Positions 8,001 through 15,145 of a DNA stretch of 34,036 nucleotides are shown here, in pieces. The DNA is from Cyclobacteriaceae bacterium (GTDB taxonomy: Bacteria > Bacteroidota > Bacteroidia > Cytophagales > Cyclobacteriaceae): the NCBI GenBank assembly GCA_025455015.1, contig JALONI010000025.1, positions 1-34,036 on the forward strand, given 5' to 3'. How positions within the stretch are numbered: the first letter of the stretch is position 1; each line of letters begins with the position of its first letter. Below the pieces are notes generated by a model. That model was not told the DNA's origin, made no database searches, and was given only the letters and a program-made list of their open reading frames with translations. Both the position numbers and the translations under genes were made by a program.

Positions 8001-9293
8001 TTAGTGCCGCTGCGCCATGGCACGCACGCGAAATTGGTCTGCGATCTCGTGCTCATGCCGCTGAAAAAACTCCGGATCAAAGTTTGCCTCGGGCAAGTGA
8101 TCCATCACAAAATCAACCGTTTTGCCTGCGCGTAGCCATTGGTCAAACTGCGCATGCCGCATGCGTATGCCAAAGGTGTTGATGCCTTTGAACACGCGCG
8201 CGGTTTTGTCCCACACCACGTGCACGCATTTTTCTCCTTCAGGATGCTCCCAGTAAAAGTCTTCTTCGTTGGTGTTGAGCTGGGCGCCTACGTTGCCATA
8301 GGTCTGGTACTCGATGTCAAAAAACTTGGCCGAGTTAAACCACGGGCCGGGCTCGTAGCGCGTACGTTCCCCGCAAAGGGTTTGCGCCACCACTTCGCCC
8401 ATCATGCGGCCGGTGTACCACACTTGCTCAATGTTCTTGCGGCCCGGCAGCGCGTAGGTGCGCTCCACGCAGTCACCAATCGCGTACACGCCAGGCACGT
8501 TGGTTTGCAAATAATCGTCCACCAACACCCCGCGTTTTAAGGCCACGCGAGAGCCCTTCAAAAAATCGATGTTGGGAGATACGCCCACCGCGAGCGCTAC
8601 AAATTGACAGGGCAATACTTCGCCCCGGCTGGTACGCACGGCCTCCACCCGCCCCGTGGGCCCGGCCAGCAGCTCGCTCAGCTCCGTTTGCAGTTGCAGC
8701 TTCACGTGGTGTGCCTGAAGGTGGCGCGCGATCAGCTCCGCCTCCGGGCGCGGCAGCACGTTGCTCCAAAAAGCAGATTCACGCACCAAAAACGTTACCG
8801 CGATGCCGCGCGAGCGGAGCATTTCCGCCACTTCCACGCCAATCAATCCACCACCAACTACCACGGCCTGGGCAATGCCGCGGGTGTTTTCCTCCATCAA
8901 TTGCAAGTCGGGATAGCTGTACAAGCCTTGAACACCCGGCAGTTCCTGGCCGGGCCAGCCAAACTTATTAGGCCGCGATCCGGAGGCGATGATCAGGTGG
9001 TCATACGCCATGGCGCGGCCCGAGCGAAGCCGCAGTTCATGTTGGTCGGTGTTCACTTGCTCCACATGGTCGCGCAAAAGTTCGATCCGGTTTTTCTTCC
9101 AAAAGCCATCTTCATACGGCTTGGTGTGCTCGTAGCACATATGCCCCATGTAAATGTACATGAGGGCGGTGCGCGAAAAGAAATGATCGGTTTCGGATGA
9201 GATGACGGTAATGCGGTGATTGCTTCGCTTGCGCAGATGACGGGCGGCCGTAATGCCCGAAATGCCGTTGCCAATGATGACGATGTGTTGCAT
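8001..9293 (-). CDS. NAD(P)/FAD-dependent oxidoreductase (pyridine nucleotide-disulfide reductase family)
   Basis: This is a 430-residue protein with an FAD-binding GNGISG at 8-13, ASGSRPN at 103-109, an NAD(P)-binding VVGGGLIG at 145-152 and a C-terminal FAD motif AIGDC at 271-275. This is the NirB/ferredoxin-reductase/AIF-like layout. The last 130 residues are unusual: they are rich in aromatic and acidic residues (for example EEDFYWEH) and unlike the short dimerisation domain of rubredoxin reductases. It probably oxidises NAD(P)H and hands electrons to the 4Fe-4S membrane protein encoded 14 bases downstream. ATG at 9293. A weak -7-like TACCTTCC lies about 10 bases upstream. The 138 bases between this gene and the next one upstream hold no other feature. 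Confidence 0.9.
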   Translation of the reverse strand: MQHIVIIGNGISGITAARHLRKRSNHRITVISSETDHFFSRTALMYIYMGHMCYEHTKPYEDGFWKKNRIELLRDHVEQVNTDQHELRLRSGRAMAYDHLIIASGSRPNKFGWPGQELPGVQGLYSYPDLQLMEENTRGIAQAVVVGGGLIGVEVAEMLRSRGIAVTFLVRESAFWSNVLPRPEAELIARHLQAHHVKLQLQTELSELLAGPTGRVEAVRTSRGEVLPCQFVALAVGVSPNIDFLKGSRVALKRGVLVDDYLQTNVPGVYAIGDCVERTYALPGRKNIEQVWYTGRMMGEVVAQTLCGERTRYEPGPWFNSAKFFDIEYQTYGNVGAQLNTNEEDFYWEHPEGEKCVHVVWDKTARVFKGINTFGIRMRHAQFDQWLRAGKTVDFVMDHLPEANFDPEFFQRHEHEIADQFRVRAMAQRH

Positions 9294-9431
9294 GCGTTAG
9301 GAAGGTACGGAAAAATAGCGTCACGCGGATTGCGCGATTGTCAGCAAGCAGACAAACCCGCATGCCGGTGAAGGCAACGAGCTTGAGTCGCCCCTCAGGA
9401 TTGATGTGCACGCGGTACTATGCCTGCTCGC

Positions 9432-10028
9432 TTATTTCCGCCACTGGTTGGCGCGGATGTTCTGAGCGGCCAGGGTCACGGTTTCAGCCACTCGCCTGCT
9501 GCGTGTTTCTTCGCGCTTGGCGCTGATAATCCACTGATAGATTCCCTTTTTTACCCCCGGAGGAAACGCCTCAAAAAATCGGCTGGCCTGGCGGTTGCGC
9601 GCCAAGGCCGCCTGTAGGTCGTCTGGCATCACCAACTCCTCGATGGCATCCAGCACCGTCCAGGACCCGTCTTTTCGGGCCGCTTCTATTTTTGCCCGAC
9701 CCGCAGGCTGCATCAACCCTTCGCGCACCAGTTTCCGGATCCGGGTCTTGTTGAGTTTGCTCCAAACGCTTTTCGGTTTGCGTTCGGCAAAAAACAGCCG
9801 GAAGCTTCTGTCGTCACGTTTGTTGGGCTTGCTGTCAATCCACCCAAAGCATAAGGCCTCCTCCACTGCTTCATCGTACGTGAGGCTTGGTACACCGCTG
9901 TCTTTCTTGTAGATCACCAGCCAGATGTTTTTCTTTTTGGCATGGTGCGTGGCCAACCACTTCCTCCACGCACTGCGGCTGGGAGCGTAAAACTCTTCAA
10001 GGGGCGCGGAAGGAGATGGTTTCTTCAT
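9432..10028 (-). CDS. YdeI/OmpD-associated family protein
   Basis: This is a 198-residue soluble protein of the YdeI/OmpD-associated family. The family signatures are an N-terminal SRSAWRKWLATHH, ALCFGWIDSKPNK, and a basic middle segment (FFAERKPKSVWSKLNK) followed by GLMQPAGRAKIEAA. The C-terminal helix bundle with FEAFPPGVKKGIYQWIISAK matches the usual bacteriocin-protection YdeI domain. The biochemical role of the family is not established. The ATG at 10028 (MKKPS) is chosen over an upstream in-frame non-ATG codon at 10052 because it begins at the usual family position. It is divergent from the ornithine aminotransferase; the space between holds a palindromic repeat. Confidence 0.85.
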   Translation of the reverse strand: MKKPSPSAPLEEFYAPSRSAWRKWLATHHAKKKNIWLVIYKKDSGVPSLTYDEAVEEALCFGWIDSKPNKRDDRSFRLFFAERKPKSVWSKLNKTRIRKLVREGLMQPAGRAKIEAARKDGSWTVLDAIEELVMPDDLQAALARNRQASRFFEAFPPGVKKGIYQWIISAKREETRSRRVAETVTLAAQNIRANQWRK

Positions 10029-10075
10029 GTACGAAGCGACAGCAAGATACACGAATAACCACCACTCATGGGCCG

Positions 10076-10229
10076 CATTTCAAATTGACGAGGCTGCATT
10101 ACCTCACCCCGGCCCAACACTTGCAAAAGTGATAGTCTTTGCCCCCCTCTTCATTGGAGAGGGGAACGATACGCACCGAAAAACTACAGTGCTTGAATGG
10201 GGTGAGGTTAATCGCGCCAATTTGAAATG
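10076..10229. repeat. Long imperfect palindromic repeat element (MITE/REP-like)
   Basis: The outer arms are near-complementary: 10076-10110 and 10199-10229 share CATTTCAAATTG at the tips and ATTACCTCACCCC / ATTAACCTCACCCC inside. The centre is a perfect 7-base stem (CCCCTCT at 10144-10150, AGAGGGG at 10158-10164) with a 7-base loop, and the sequence between stem and arms is also partly complementary. The whole 154-base unit could fold as one hairpin. Similar palindromes with a CCTCACCCC edge and a CCCCTCT...AGAGGGG core are familiar as dispersed repeats in Bacteroidota genomes (recollection, not searched). It is not coding, although an open frame runs through it into the aminotransferase. Confidence 0.75.
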
Positions 10230-10272
10230 CCACCCTACCCATCAGTCGGGTTCGCGGTCGGGGCAAATTCGC

Positions 10273-10280
10273 TATCTTTG
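10273..10280 (+). promoter_or_regulatory. Bacteroidota-type -7 box for ornithine aminotransferase
   Basis: TATCTTTG exactly fits the TAnnTTTG -7 consensus of Bacteroidota sigma-70 promoters and lies 16 bases before the chosen ATG at 10297. The upstream GTTCG at 10250-10254 is a poor -33 match. The box lies outside the palindromic repeat, which ends at 10229. Its position supports the downstream start rather than the longer open frame. Confidence 0.55.
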
Positions 10281-10296
10281 TCCAAAGTGTAAGGCT

Positions 10297-11529
10297 ATGA
10301 CCGAAGTGATTCAATCCAGTGCGCAAGCCATCAAACTCGAAGAACAATACGGAGCTCATAACTACCACCCCCTGCCCGTGGTGCTGAGCAAGGGCGAAGG
10401 CGTGTACCTGTGGGACGTGGAGGGCAAACGCTACTACGATTTCCTGTCGGCCTACAGTGCCGTCAACCAAGGGCACTGCCATCCGCGCATCATTCGCGCC
10501 CTCACCGAACAGGCCAAAGAGCTCACGCTTACTTCGCGCGCGTTCTATAACGACAAGCTGGGCCTGGCTGAAAAATACGTGTGCGAAACATTTGGCTATC
10601 AAAAAGCCCTGTTTATGAACAGCGGTGCCGAAGCCAACGAAACGGCCATCAAACTGGCGCGCAAGTGGGGCTATGTGAAAAAAAATATACCCGACAACCA
10701 GGCGGTGATCGTGGCCGTTACCAAAAATTTCCACGGCCGCACCACCACGATTATTTCGGCCTCCACCGATCCTTCTTCGCGCAAGGGCTTTGGCCCCTTT
10801 ATGCCGGGTTTTGAAATCGTGCCCTATGATGATGTGGCCGCTTTGGAGAAAGCCTTGGCAAACCCCCACGTATGCGGTTTGTGGATTGAACCCATTCAAG
10901 GCGAAGCGGGCGTGTACGTGCCCCAAGCCGGCTACCTCAAGCAGGCCGAAAAACTGTGCCGCCAACACAACGTGCTGCTGTTGATGGACGAAATACAAAC
11001 CGGTATTGCGCGCACGGGCAAGATGTTGGCCAGCGATCATGAAGATGTGCGGGCCGATATCCTGATCTTAGGCAAAGCGCTGTCGGGTGGTGTGTTACCG
11101 ATTTCAGTCGCGCTAGCCGATGACGAGGTGATGCTCGTAATCAAACCCGGTGAGCATGGCTCCACCTTTGGCGGCAATCCATTGGCCGCAGCCGTGGTGA
11201 TGGAGGCCCTGCACGTGGTGAAAGACGAACGCCTGGCCGACAATGCCGAACGACTTGGAAGGATTTTCCGCGAGCGAATGAACGCCTTTATCCCCAAAAC
11301 CAAGTGGATAAAACTGGTCCGCGGAAAGGGCCTGCTCAACGCCATCGTGATCAATGACACGCCCGACAGCGAAACGGCCTGGAACCTGTGCCTGACATTT
11401 GCCCAACACGGATTGTTAGCCAAGCCCACCCACGGCAACATCATCCGGCTGGCGCCCCCATTGGTGATCAACGAAGAACAGTTGCACGAGTGTTGTGATA
11501 TCATTGAGCGCAGCGTGAGGGAACTGTGA
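10297..11529 (+). CDS. rocD: Ornithine--oxo-acid aminotransferase
   Basis: This is a 410-residue class-III PLP aminotransferase. The start region EEQYGAHNYHPLPVVLSKG and DFLSAYSAVNQGHCHP are hallmarks of ornithine delta-aminotransferases. PLP Lys260 lies in LGKALSGG, preceded by LLLMDEIQTG, which carries the cofactor-binding Asp. It converts ornithine and 2-oxoglutarate to glutamate semialdehyde and glutamate, linking arginine/ornithine and proline metabolism in the cytoplasm. The open frame extends 90 codons upstream, but that part is a palindromic repeat and a promoter. ATG 10297 matches the family start and follows a TAnnTTTG box. It is convergent with the HAD phosphatase gene across 22 bases. 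Confidence 0.95.
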   Translation: MTEVIQSSAQAIKLEEQYGAHNYHPLPVVLSKGEGVYLWDVEGKRYYDFLSAYSAVNQGHCHPRIIRALTEQAKELTLTSRAFYNDKLGLAEKYVCETFGYQKALFMNSGAEANETAIKLARKWGYVKKNIPDNQAVIVAVTKNFHGRTTTIISASTDPSSRKGFGPFMPGFEIVPYDDVAALEKALANPHVCGLWIEPIQGEAGVYVPQAGYLKQAEKLCRQHNVLLLMDEIQTGIARTGKMLASDHEDVRADILILGKALSGGVLPISVALADDEVMLVIKPGEHGSTFGGNPLAAAVVMEALHVVKDERLADNAERLGRIFRERMNAFIPKTKWIKLVRGKGLLNAIVINDTPDSETAWNLCLTFAQHGLLAKPTHGNIIRLAPPLVINEEQLHECCDIIERSVREL

Positions 11530-11551
11530 CGGGTGCGATTGACACAACCCC

Positions 11552-12190
11552 TCAGCCCAGCAAACTCATTTCGGCCAAGGCGTGTCGCAGTTGCTCGGGC
11601 GACTGAAAGTGGATGGCATGTAAGCCCACGGCCCGTCCGCCTGTCACATTGGCCATGTTGTCATCGATAAACACCGCTTGCGCGGGATTGACCCCGTACC
11701 GGTCAAATAAGATGCGGTAAAATTCGGGAAACGGCTTGCGCGTCTTTTCTACCCCCGATACCACCATGCCATCAAACCACTGCAAGAAGTGAAAACGCTG
11801 CTGTGCCCACGGGAAGGTTTCTTCCGACCAGTTCGTGAGCGCATAAAACCGGAACCGGCCCGTGGCGCGCAACTCGCGAAACACCTCCACCGTGCCGGGT
11901 ATGTCCCCTTGAATGGTTTCTTGCCAGCGTCCATACCAGGCGCGGATGGCGCCTTCCTGCTCGGGAAACCGACTCACTAACTCTTCCGTGGCCTCGGCAA
12001 ACGATCGGCCCGCGTCTTGCTTTTCATTCCACTCAGGCGTGCAAACATTCTCCAGAAACCACGTGATCTCTTCTTCGGTCGAAAAAATTTTGCGGTACAA
12101 GTAGCGTGGGTTCCAATCCACCAGCACAGCCCCCAAATCAAATATGATCGTATCGATATGGCCTTTCGCCAGCTCGTCTTCTTTTGTCAT
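11552..12190 (-). CDS. HAD superfamily hydrolase (subfamily IA, YihX/epoxide-hydrolase-N-like)
   Basis: This is a 212-residue HAD protein. Motif I is FDLGAVLVDWNPR (about 18-30), motif II LTNWS, motif III the Lys of EKTRKPFPEFY, and motif IV FIDDNMANV. The helical cap lies between motifs I and II. The usual second Asp of DxDxT is replaced by Gly (DLG), which is normal for the YihX-like phosphatase and haloacid/epoxide-hydrolase-N branch. Phosphatase activity on small sugar or nucleotide phosphates is a family-based guess. ATG at 12190. Its whole 5' flank back to the mazG stop is a CAAAT-containing tandem repeat, so mazG and this gene may share a transcript (108-base gap). Confidence 0.88.
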   Translation of the reverse strand: MTKEDELAKGHIDTIIFDLGAVLVDWNPRYLYRKIFSTEEEITWFLENVCTPEWNEKQDAGRSFAEATEELVSRFPEQEGAIRAWYGRWQETIQGDIPGTVEVFRELRATGRFRFYALTNWSEETFPWAQQRFHFLQWFDGMVVSGVEKTRKPFPEFYRILFDRYGVNPAQAVFIDDNMANVTGGRAVGLHAIHFQSPEQLRHALAEMSLLG

Positions 12191-12194
12191 TCGT

Positions 12195-12306
12195 GTTCAA
12201 ATCATTTTCAAATTATTCCATCCTCAAATTTTCAAATCACTCCGTCCTCAAATCAACTCGTCTTCAAATCATTTTCAAATCGTCTCATCTTCAAATTCTC
12301 AAATCA
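12195..12306. repeat. AT-rich nested direct repeat (CAAAT / ATTTG array)
   Basis: Nine CAAAT words start at 12198, 12209, 12225, 12233, 12249, 12265, 12276, 12292 and 12300. The spacing 11-16-8 occurs twice because two 45-base units (12195-12239 and 12262-12306) are direct copies with about seven differences, separated by 22 bases that carry the ninth CAAAT. On the minus strand, in the direction of mazG and the HAD gene, the word reads ATTTG. The array starts at the mazG stop codon (12299-12301) and ends 4 bases before the HAD start codon. Confidence 0.85.
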
Positions 12307-13111
12307 ACTTCGCCTTCTCCCAATACACATCCATTTCCGCCAGCGTCATCTCGCCCAGCTTTTTACCGTCCTTGGCCGACTCGCTCTCGAGGTATTGAAA
12401 CCGCTTGATAAACTTCTTGTTGGTGCGCTCCAGCGCTTCTTCCGGATCGATGCCCACAAACCGCGCATAGTTCACCAGCGAAAACAGCAGATCGCCAAAC
12501 TCCGCCATCGCCTTTTGTTTATCGATGGGCTCGGCAGCCGACTGAAACTCATTTTTGAATTCGCGCATTTCCTCTTCTACTTTCTCCCACACTTGCTCTT
12601 TTTTCTCCCAGTCAAACCCCACCCCGCGCGCCTTGTCCTGGATGCGGATGGCCTTCACCAACGCGGGCAGTGAGGCGGGCACCCCTTCCAGCACCGATTT
12701 GTTGCCCGTGCGCAGCTTTATTTTCTCCCAGTTTTCCTTCACTGTTTTTTCATCTGTGGCCACCACCTCGCCATACACATGGGGGTGGCGCTCCACCAGT
12801 TTGTCGCAAATGGCGTGGAGCACATCGGCAATATCAAACCATTTTTGCTCCTGTGCGATGCGGGCATAAAACACATTGTGCAGCATCAAATCGCCCAACT
12901 CCTTTTTAACCTCGGTTGGGTTGTTCTCCAGAATAGCATCTGCCAGCTCATAGGTCTCCTCAATGGTCAGGTGGCGCAACGTCTCCCAGGTTTGCTTTTT
13001 GTCCCACGGGCAGTTTTCGCGCAACTCGTCCATCACGGTGAGCAAGCGATCAAAGGCTTGCAATTTGGCTTGCCGGTGGGGGTCGGACTGCGACAGCGGT
13101 TTTTTACTCAT
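12299..13111 (-). CDS. mazG: Nucleoside triphosphate pyrophosphohydrolase MazG
   Basis: This is a 270-residue protein of the full-length MazG type with two tandem MazG domains. The first carries CPWDKKQT (34-41), EETYE (51-55) and ELGD (71-74). The second carries KVEEEMREFKNEF followed by EFGDLLFSLVN, the ExxE...ExxD metal-binding pattern. It hydrolyses (d)NTPs to the monophosphate and pyrophosphate, cleaning the nucleotide pool, and lowers ppGpp in some species. The start ATG is only 4 bases after a TAGTTTTG box (13116-13123, minus strand) that fits TAnnTTTG. If that box is used, the mRNA would be nearly leaderless. The stop codon lies within the CAAAT repeat array. Confidence 0.95.
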   Translation of the reverse strand: MSKKPLSQSDPHRQAKLQAFDRLLTVMDELRENCPWDKKQTWETLRHLTIEETYELADAILENNPTEVKKELGDLMLHNVFYARIAQEQKWFDIADVLHAICDKLVERHPHVYGEVVATDEKTVKENWEKIKLRTGNKSVLEGVPASLPALVKAIRIQDKARGVGFDWEKKEQVWEKVEEEMREFKNEFQSAAEPIDKQKAMAEFGDLLFSLVNYARFVGIDPEEALERTNKKFIKRFQYLESESAKDGKKLGEMTLAEMDVYWEKAKLI

Positions 13112-13143
13112 GTTGCAAAACTACTTGATTTTCCACGTGCGAT

Positions 13144-13776
13144 TCATCCCGCCAAGGCTTCCGCCTGCAGCGCAGCACTGGCGCGATACCGCTCGTGGCC
13201 GGTTTCGGCCAGCAGGGTGCTCAACAGGTTGGCTACGTGTGCCGTGCCGATGCGGGCAGCCCATTCAAAGGGTCCGTACGGATAGTTGGTGCCCAACTTC
13301 ATGGCCAGGTCAATATCTGCCCGCGTGGCGGTGTGGCTCTCCCACGCAAAATAGGCCTCGTTGATGATCAGGCTGACAACCCGGGGGGTCACCAATCCGG
13401 TCTGGTCTGCCACAGGTTGAAATTCCGTGCCGAGCGCAGCACACACGTGGCGCAGCTTATCGCCATCGGATGCCTCCGGCACGCCCACCTCAAACAAGGC
13501 CCGCTCCAAAAACGTGGGCCATCCGCAAAACCCATAGGCCAAGCGATGTGTCAGTCGGCTGGCCACGGAGCCTTGCAGGGCCTCCAAAAAAACAACCGCC
13601 TCCGGCCACTGATGGTAAATCGAGAGGCCGGTTGTATGCATGCCAAAATCAATGATTACGTCTCCCGGGCTCTCCAGCTCGGAGCGGCTATCCAGCCGTT
13701 TCCAGCTATGCACACCCTCAAACTTTTGCTGGCAGCCCAAGAGCTGTGCCAGCGTGCCAATCACAACAATATTCAT
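13144..13776 (-). CDS. Shortened 3-hydroxyacyl-CoA dehydrogenase-like protein
   Basis: This is a 210-residue protein. The C-terminal half matches the 3HCDH C-terminal domain: VTPRVVSLIINEAYFAWE, then DIDLAMKLGTNYPYGPFEWA. The N-terminal half is much shorter than a normal Rossmann domain and has GTLAQLL where GxGxxG is expected; the FCGWPTFLERALFEV segment resembles the linker before the C-terminal domain. NAD binding therefore looks lost or strongly altered, while the CoA-substrate/dimer half is kept. ATG 13776 is preferred to the TTG two codons upstream. A -7-like TACCTTGC (13787-13794, minus strand) precedes it. It is divergent from the MBL-fold gene. Confidence 0.75.
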   Translation of the reverse strand: MNIVVIGTLAQLLGCQQKFEGVHSWKRLDSRSELESPGDVIIDFGMHTTGLSIYHQWPEAVVFLEALQGSVASRLTHRLAYGFCGWPTFLERALFEVGVPEASDGDKLRHVCAALGTEFQPVADQTGLVTPRVVSLIINEAYFAWESHTATRADIDLAMKLGTNYPYGPFEWAARIGTAHVANLLSTLLAETGHERYRASAALQAEALAG

Positions 13777-13822
13777 AAACAAAGAAGCAAGGTATCCAAT
13801 AAAATCGGATGGTGCCCGTCTT

Positions 13823-13847
13823 GAAGGTAGGCTTTTGGGCTACCTTC
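13823..13847. promoter_or_regulatory. Operator-like inverted repeat in a divergent promoter region
   Basis: A perfect 8-base inverted repeat, GAAGGTAG (13823-13830) and CTACCTTC (13840-13847), has a 9-base spacer. It lies between two divergent genes, so it cannot be a terminator for either. The right arm overlaps TACCTTCG (13841-13848), a -7-like box for the downstream MBL gene, with a TTG at 13821-13823 about 20 bases upstream as a -33 candidate. A regulator binding here would block that promoter. Its identity is unknown. Confidence 0.45.
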
Positions 13848-13868
13848 GGCCGCGTTTAGTTTGTGTTT

Positions 13869-14978
13869 ATGAAACGAGTCAAAAAAATCATGGTGTACGT
13901 CTTTGTGTTTCTGGTACTGGCCGTTCTGGGCGTCTATGTTTTTGTTCAATCGCCCGTGTTTGGTGCCAATCCGTCAGGTAGTCGCCTGGAGCGCATCCAA
14001 CAGTCGCCCCGCTACCGCGAAGGCAGTTTCCAAAATGCCGAACCCACCGAGGTGATGCTGCCGGAAGCCTCGTATGCGAAAATGATGCGCGATTTCTTTT
14101 TCAACAAACCGAACGATGTGGAGCCGCCCGCACCGTTGCCATCGGTGAAAACCGATTTGAGATCGTTGGATGCCGCTACGCCTACCCTCGTTTGGTTTGG
14201 CCATTCTTCGTACCTGATCAAGTCAAAAGATGTTTCCATTTTAGTTGATCCGGTTTTTAGCGGCAATGCCGCGCCCATTGCTTTTTTTGGAAAGGCCTTT
14301 GCCGGCAGCAACACATACCAGGCGGAAGACATGCCCGACATTGACGTGCTGCTGCTCACGCATGATCACTACGACCACTTGGATTATCCCACCATCAAAA
14401 AACTGCACCCGCGCGTGAAGACGATTGTCACTTCATTGGGTGTGGGCGCGCACTTGGAGCGGTGGGGGGTGGCCCCCGAAAAAATCATTGAGTTGGACTG
14501 GTGGGAACACGTGACGCTGCCAGACAGCCTTGTTTTCACCGCTACGCCTGCGCGTCATTTTTCGGGCCGCAGTTTTCTGCGTGGCAAAACCGCCTGGTCT
14601 TCGTTTGTGTTGGCATTGCACGGCCACAAGCTTTTTTTGGGTGGCGATTCGGGCTACGATGGCCAGTTCAAGATCATTGGCGAGAAAATGGGGCCGTTTG
14701 ATCTGGCGCTATTGGAGGCAGGACAATACGGAGCCAACTGGCCTTACATTCACATGACACCCGAGCAGACGGTGGCGGCCGCGCAAGACTTGAAGGCCAA
14801 GGTGTTGATGCCCGTGCATTGGGGCAAGTTTGCGCTTTCCATGCATGCGTGGAACGAACCGATTGAGCGCGTGTGGGCGCAGGCGGAGAAAGACTCGGTT
14901 AGGCTGACAACACCGAAAATAGGGGAGGCTGTTCTGCTAAATCAAGTCTATCCGCGCCAGCGTTGGTGGAATTTTTAG
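13869..14978 (+). CDS. Membrane-anchored metallo-beta-lactamase-fold hydrolase (UlaG/NAPE-PLD-like)
   Basis: This is a 369-residue protein with an N-terminal membrane anchor or signal (about 8-26) and an MBL-fold domain from about residue 105. The metal site is THDHYDHLD at 164-172 (His165, His167, Asp169, His170). GDSGYDGQF supplies the bridging Asp and PVHWGKF the C-terminal His. The WFGHSSYLI start and ARHFSGR segment match the COG2220 group (UlaG and NAPE-phospholipase-D-like hydrolases). The substrate is unknown; a phosphodiester or lactone bond at the cell envelope is plausible. ATG 13869 is used because the upstream in-frame GTG at 13863 adds only two residues. No strong terminator follows; two short hairpin repeats lie downstream. 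Confidence 0.9.
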   Translation: MKRVKKIMVYVFVFLVLAVLGVYVFVQSPVFGANPSGSRLERIQQSPRYREGSFQNAEPTEVMLPEASYAKMMRDFFFNKPNDVEPPAPLPSVKTDLRSLDAATPTLVWFGHSSYLIKSKDVSILVDPVFSGNAAPIAFFGKAFAGSNTYQAEDMPDIDVLLLTHDHYDHLDYPTIKKLHPRVKTIVTSLGVGAHLERWGVAPEKIIELDWWEHVTLPDSLVFTATPARHFSGRSFLRGKTAWSSFVLALHGHKLFLGGDSGYDGQFKIIGEKMGPFDLALLEAGQYGANWPYIHMTPEQTVAAAQDLKAKVLMPVHWGKFALSMHAWNEPIERVWAQAEKDSVRLTTPKIGEAVLLNQVYPRQRWWNF

Positions 14979-15061
14979 TCTCGTGATATTTTATCTCCGC
15001 GCGGTTAGGATAAGGAGCGGGCTATCTGTCATTCGCTCCATTGCCGTTGATCACGTTAAAC

Positions 15062-15126
15062 CCATGCCGTTAGGCATGGCATATCGGTAAATACAATCAC
15101 CAATGGGTACTGAGTGCCGTAGGCAC
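15062..15126. repeat. Twin GCCGT(T)AGGC hairpins, REP-like
   Basis: Two perfect small hairpins lie 34 bases apart: CCATGCC-GTTA-GGCATGG (15062-15079) and GTGCC-GTA-GGCAC (15114-15126). Both share the GCCGTxAGGC core. The first is followed by GCATATCGGTA and the second by GAAATATG. Short palindromes of this kind recur in many Bacteroidota intergenic regions (recollection, not searched). They sit between the convergent MBL and SRPBCC genes. They lack a U-tract, so they are not ordinary terminators. The rest of 14979-15145 shows nothing else recognisable. Confidence 0.6.
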
Positions 15127-15145
15127 GAAATATGACAAAGCCGGA

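Noticed and set aside
10027-10296. In-frame 90-codon N-terminal extension of ornithine aminotransferase
   Set aside because: The stretch is a palindromic repeat plus a promoter box; family members start at the position of ATG 10297.
12195-12306. CAAAT array as a CRISPR
   Set aside because: Units are short, spacers are not unique sequences of constant length, and there are no cas genes.
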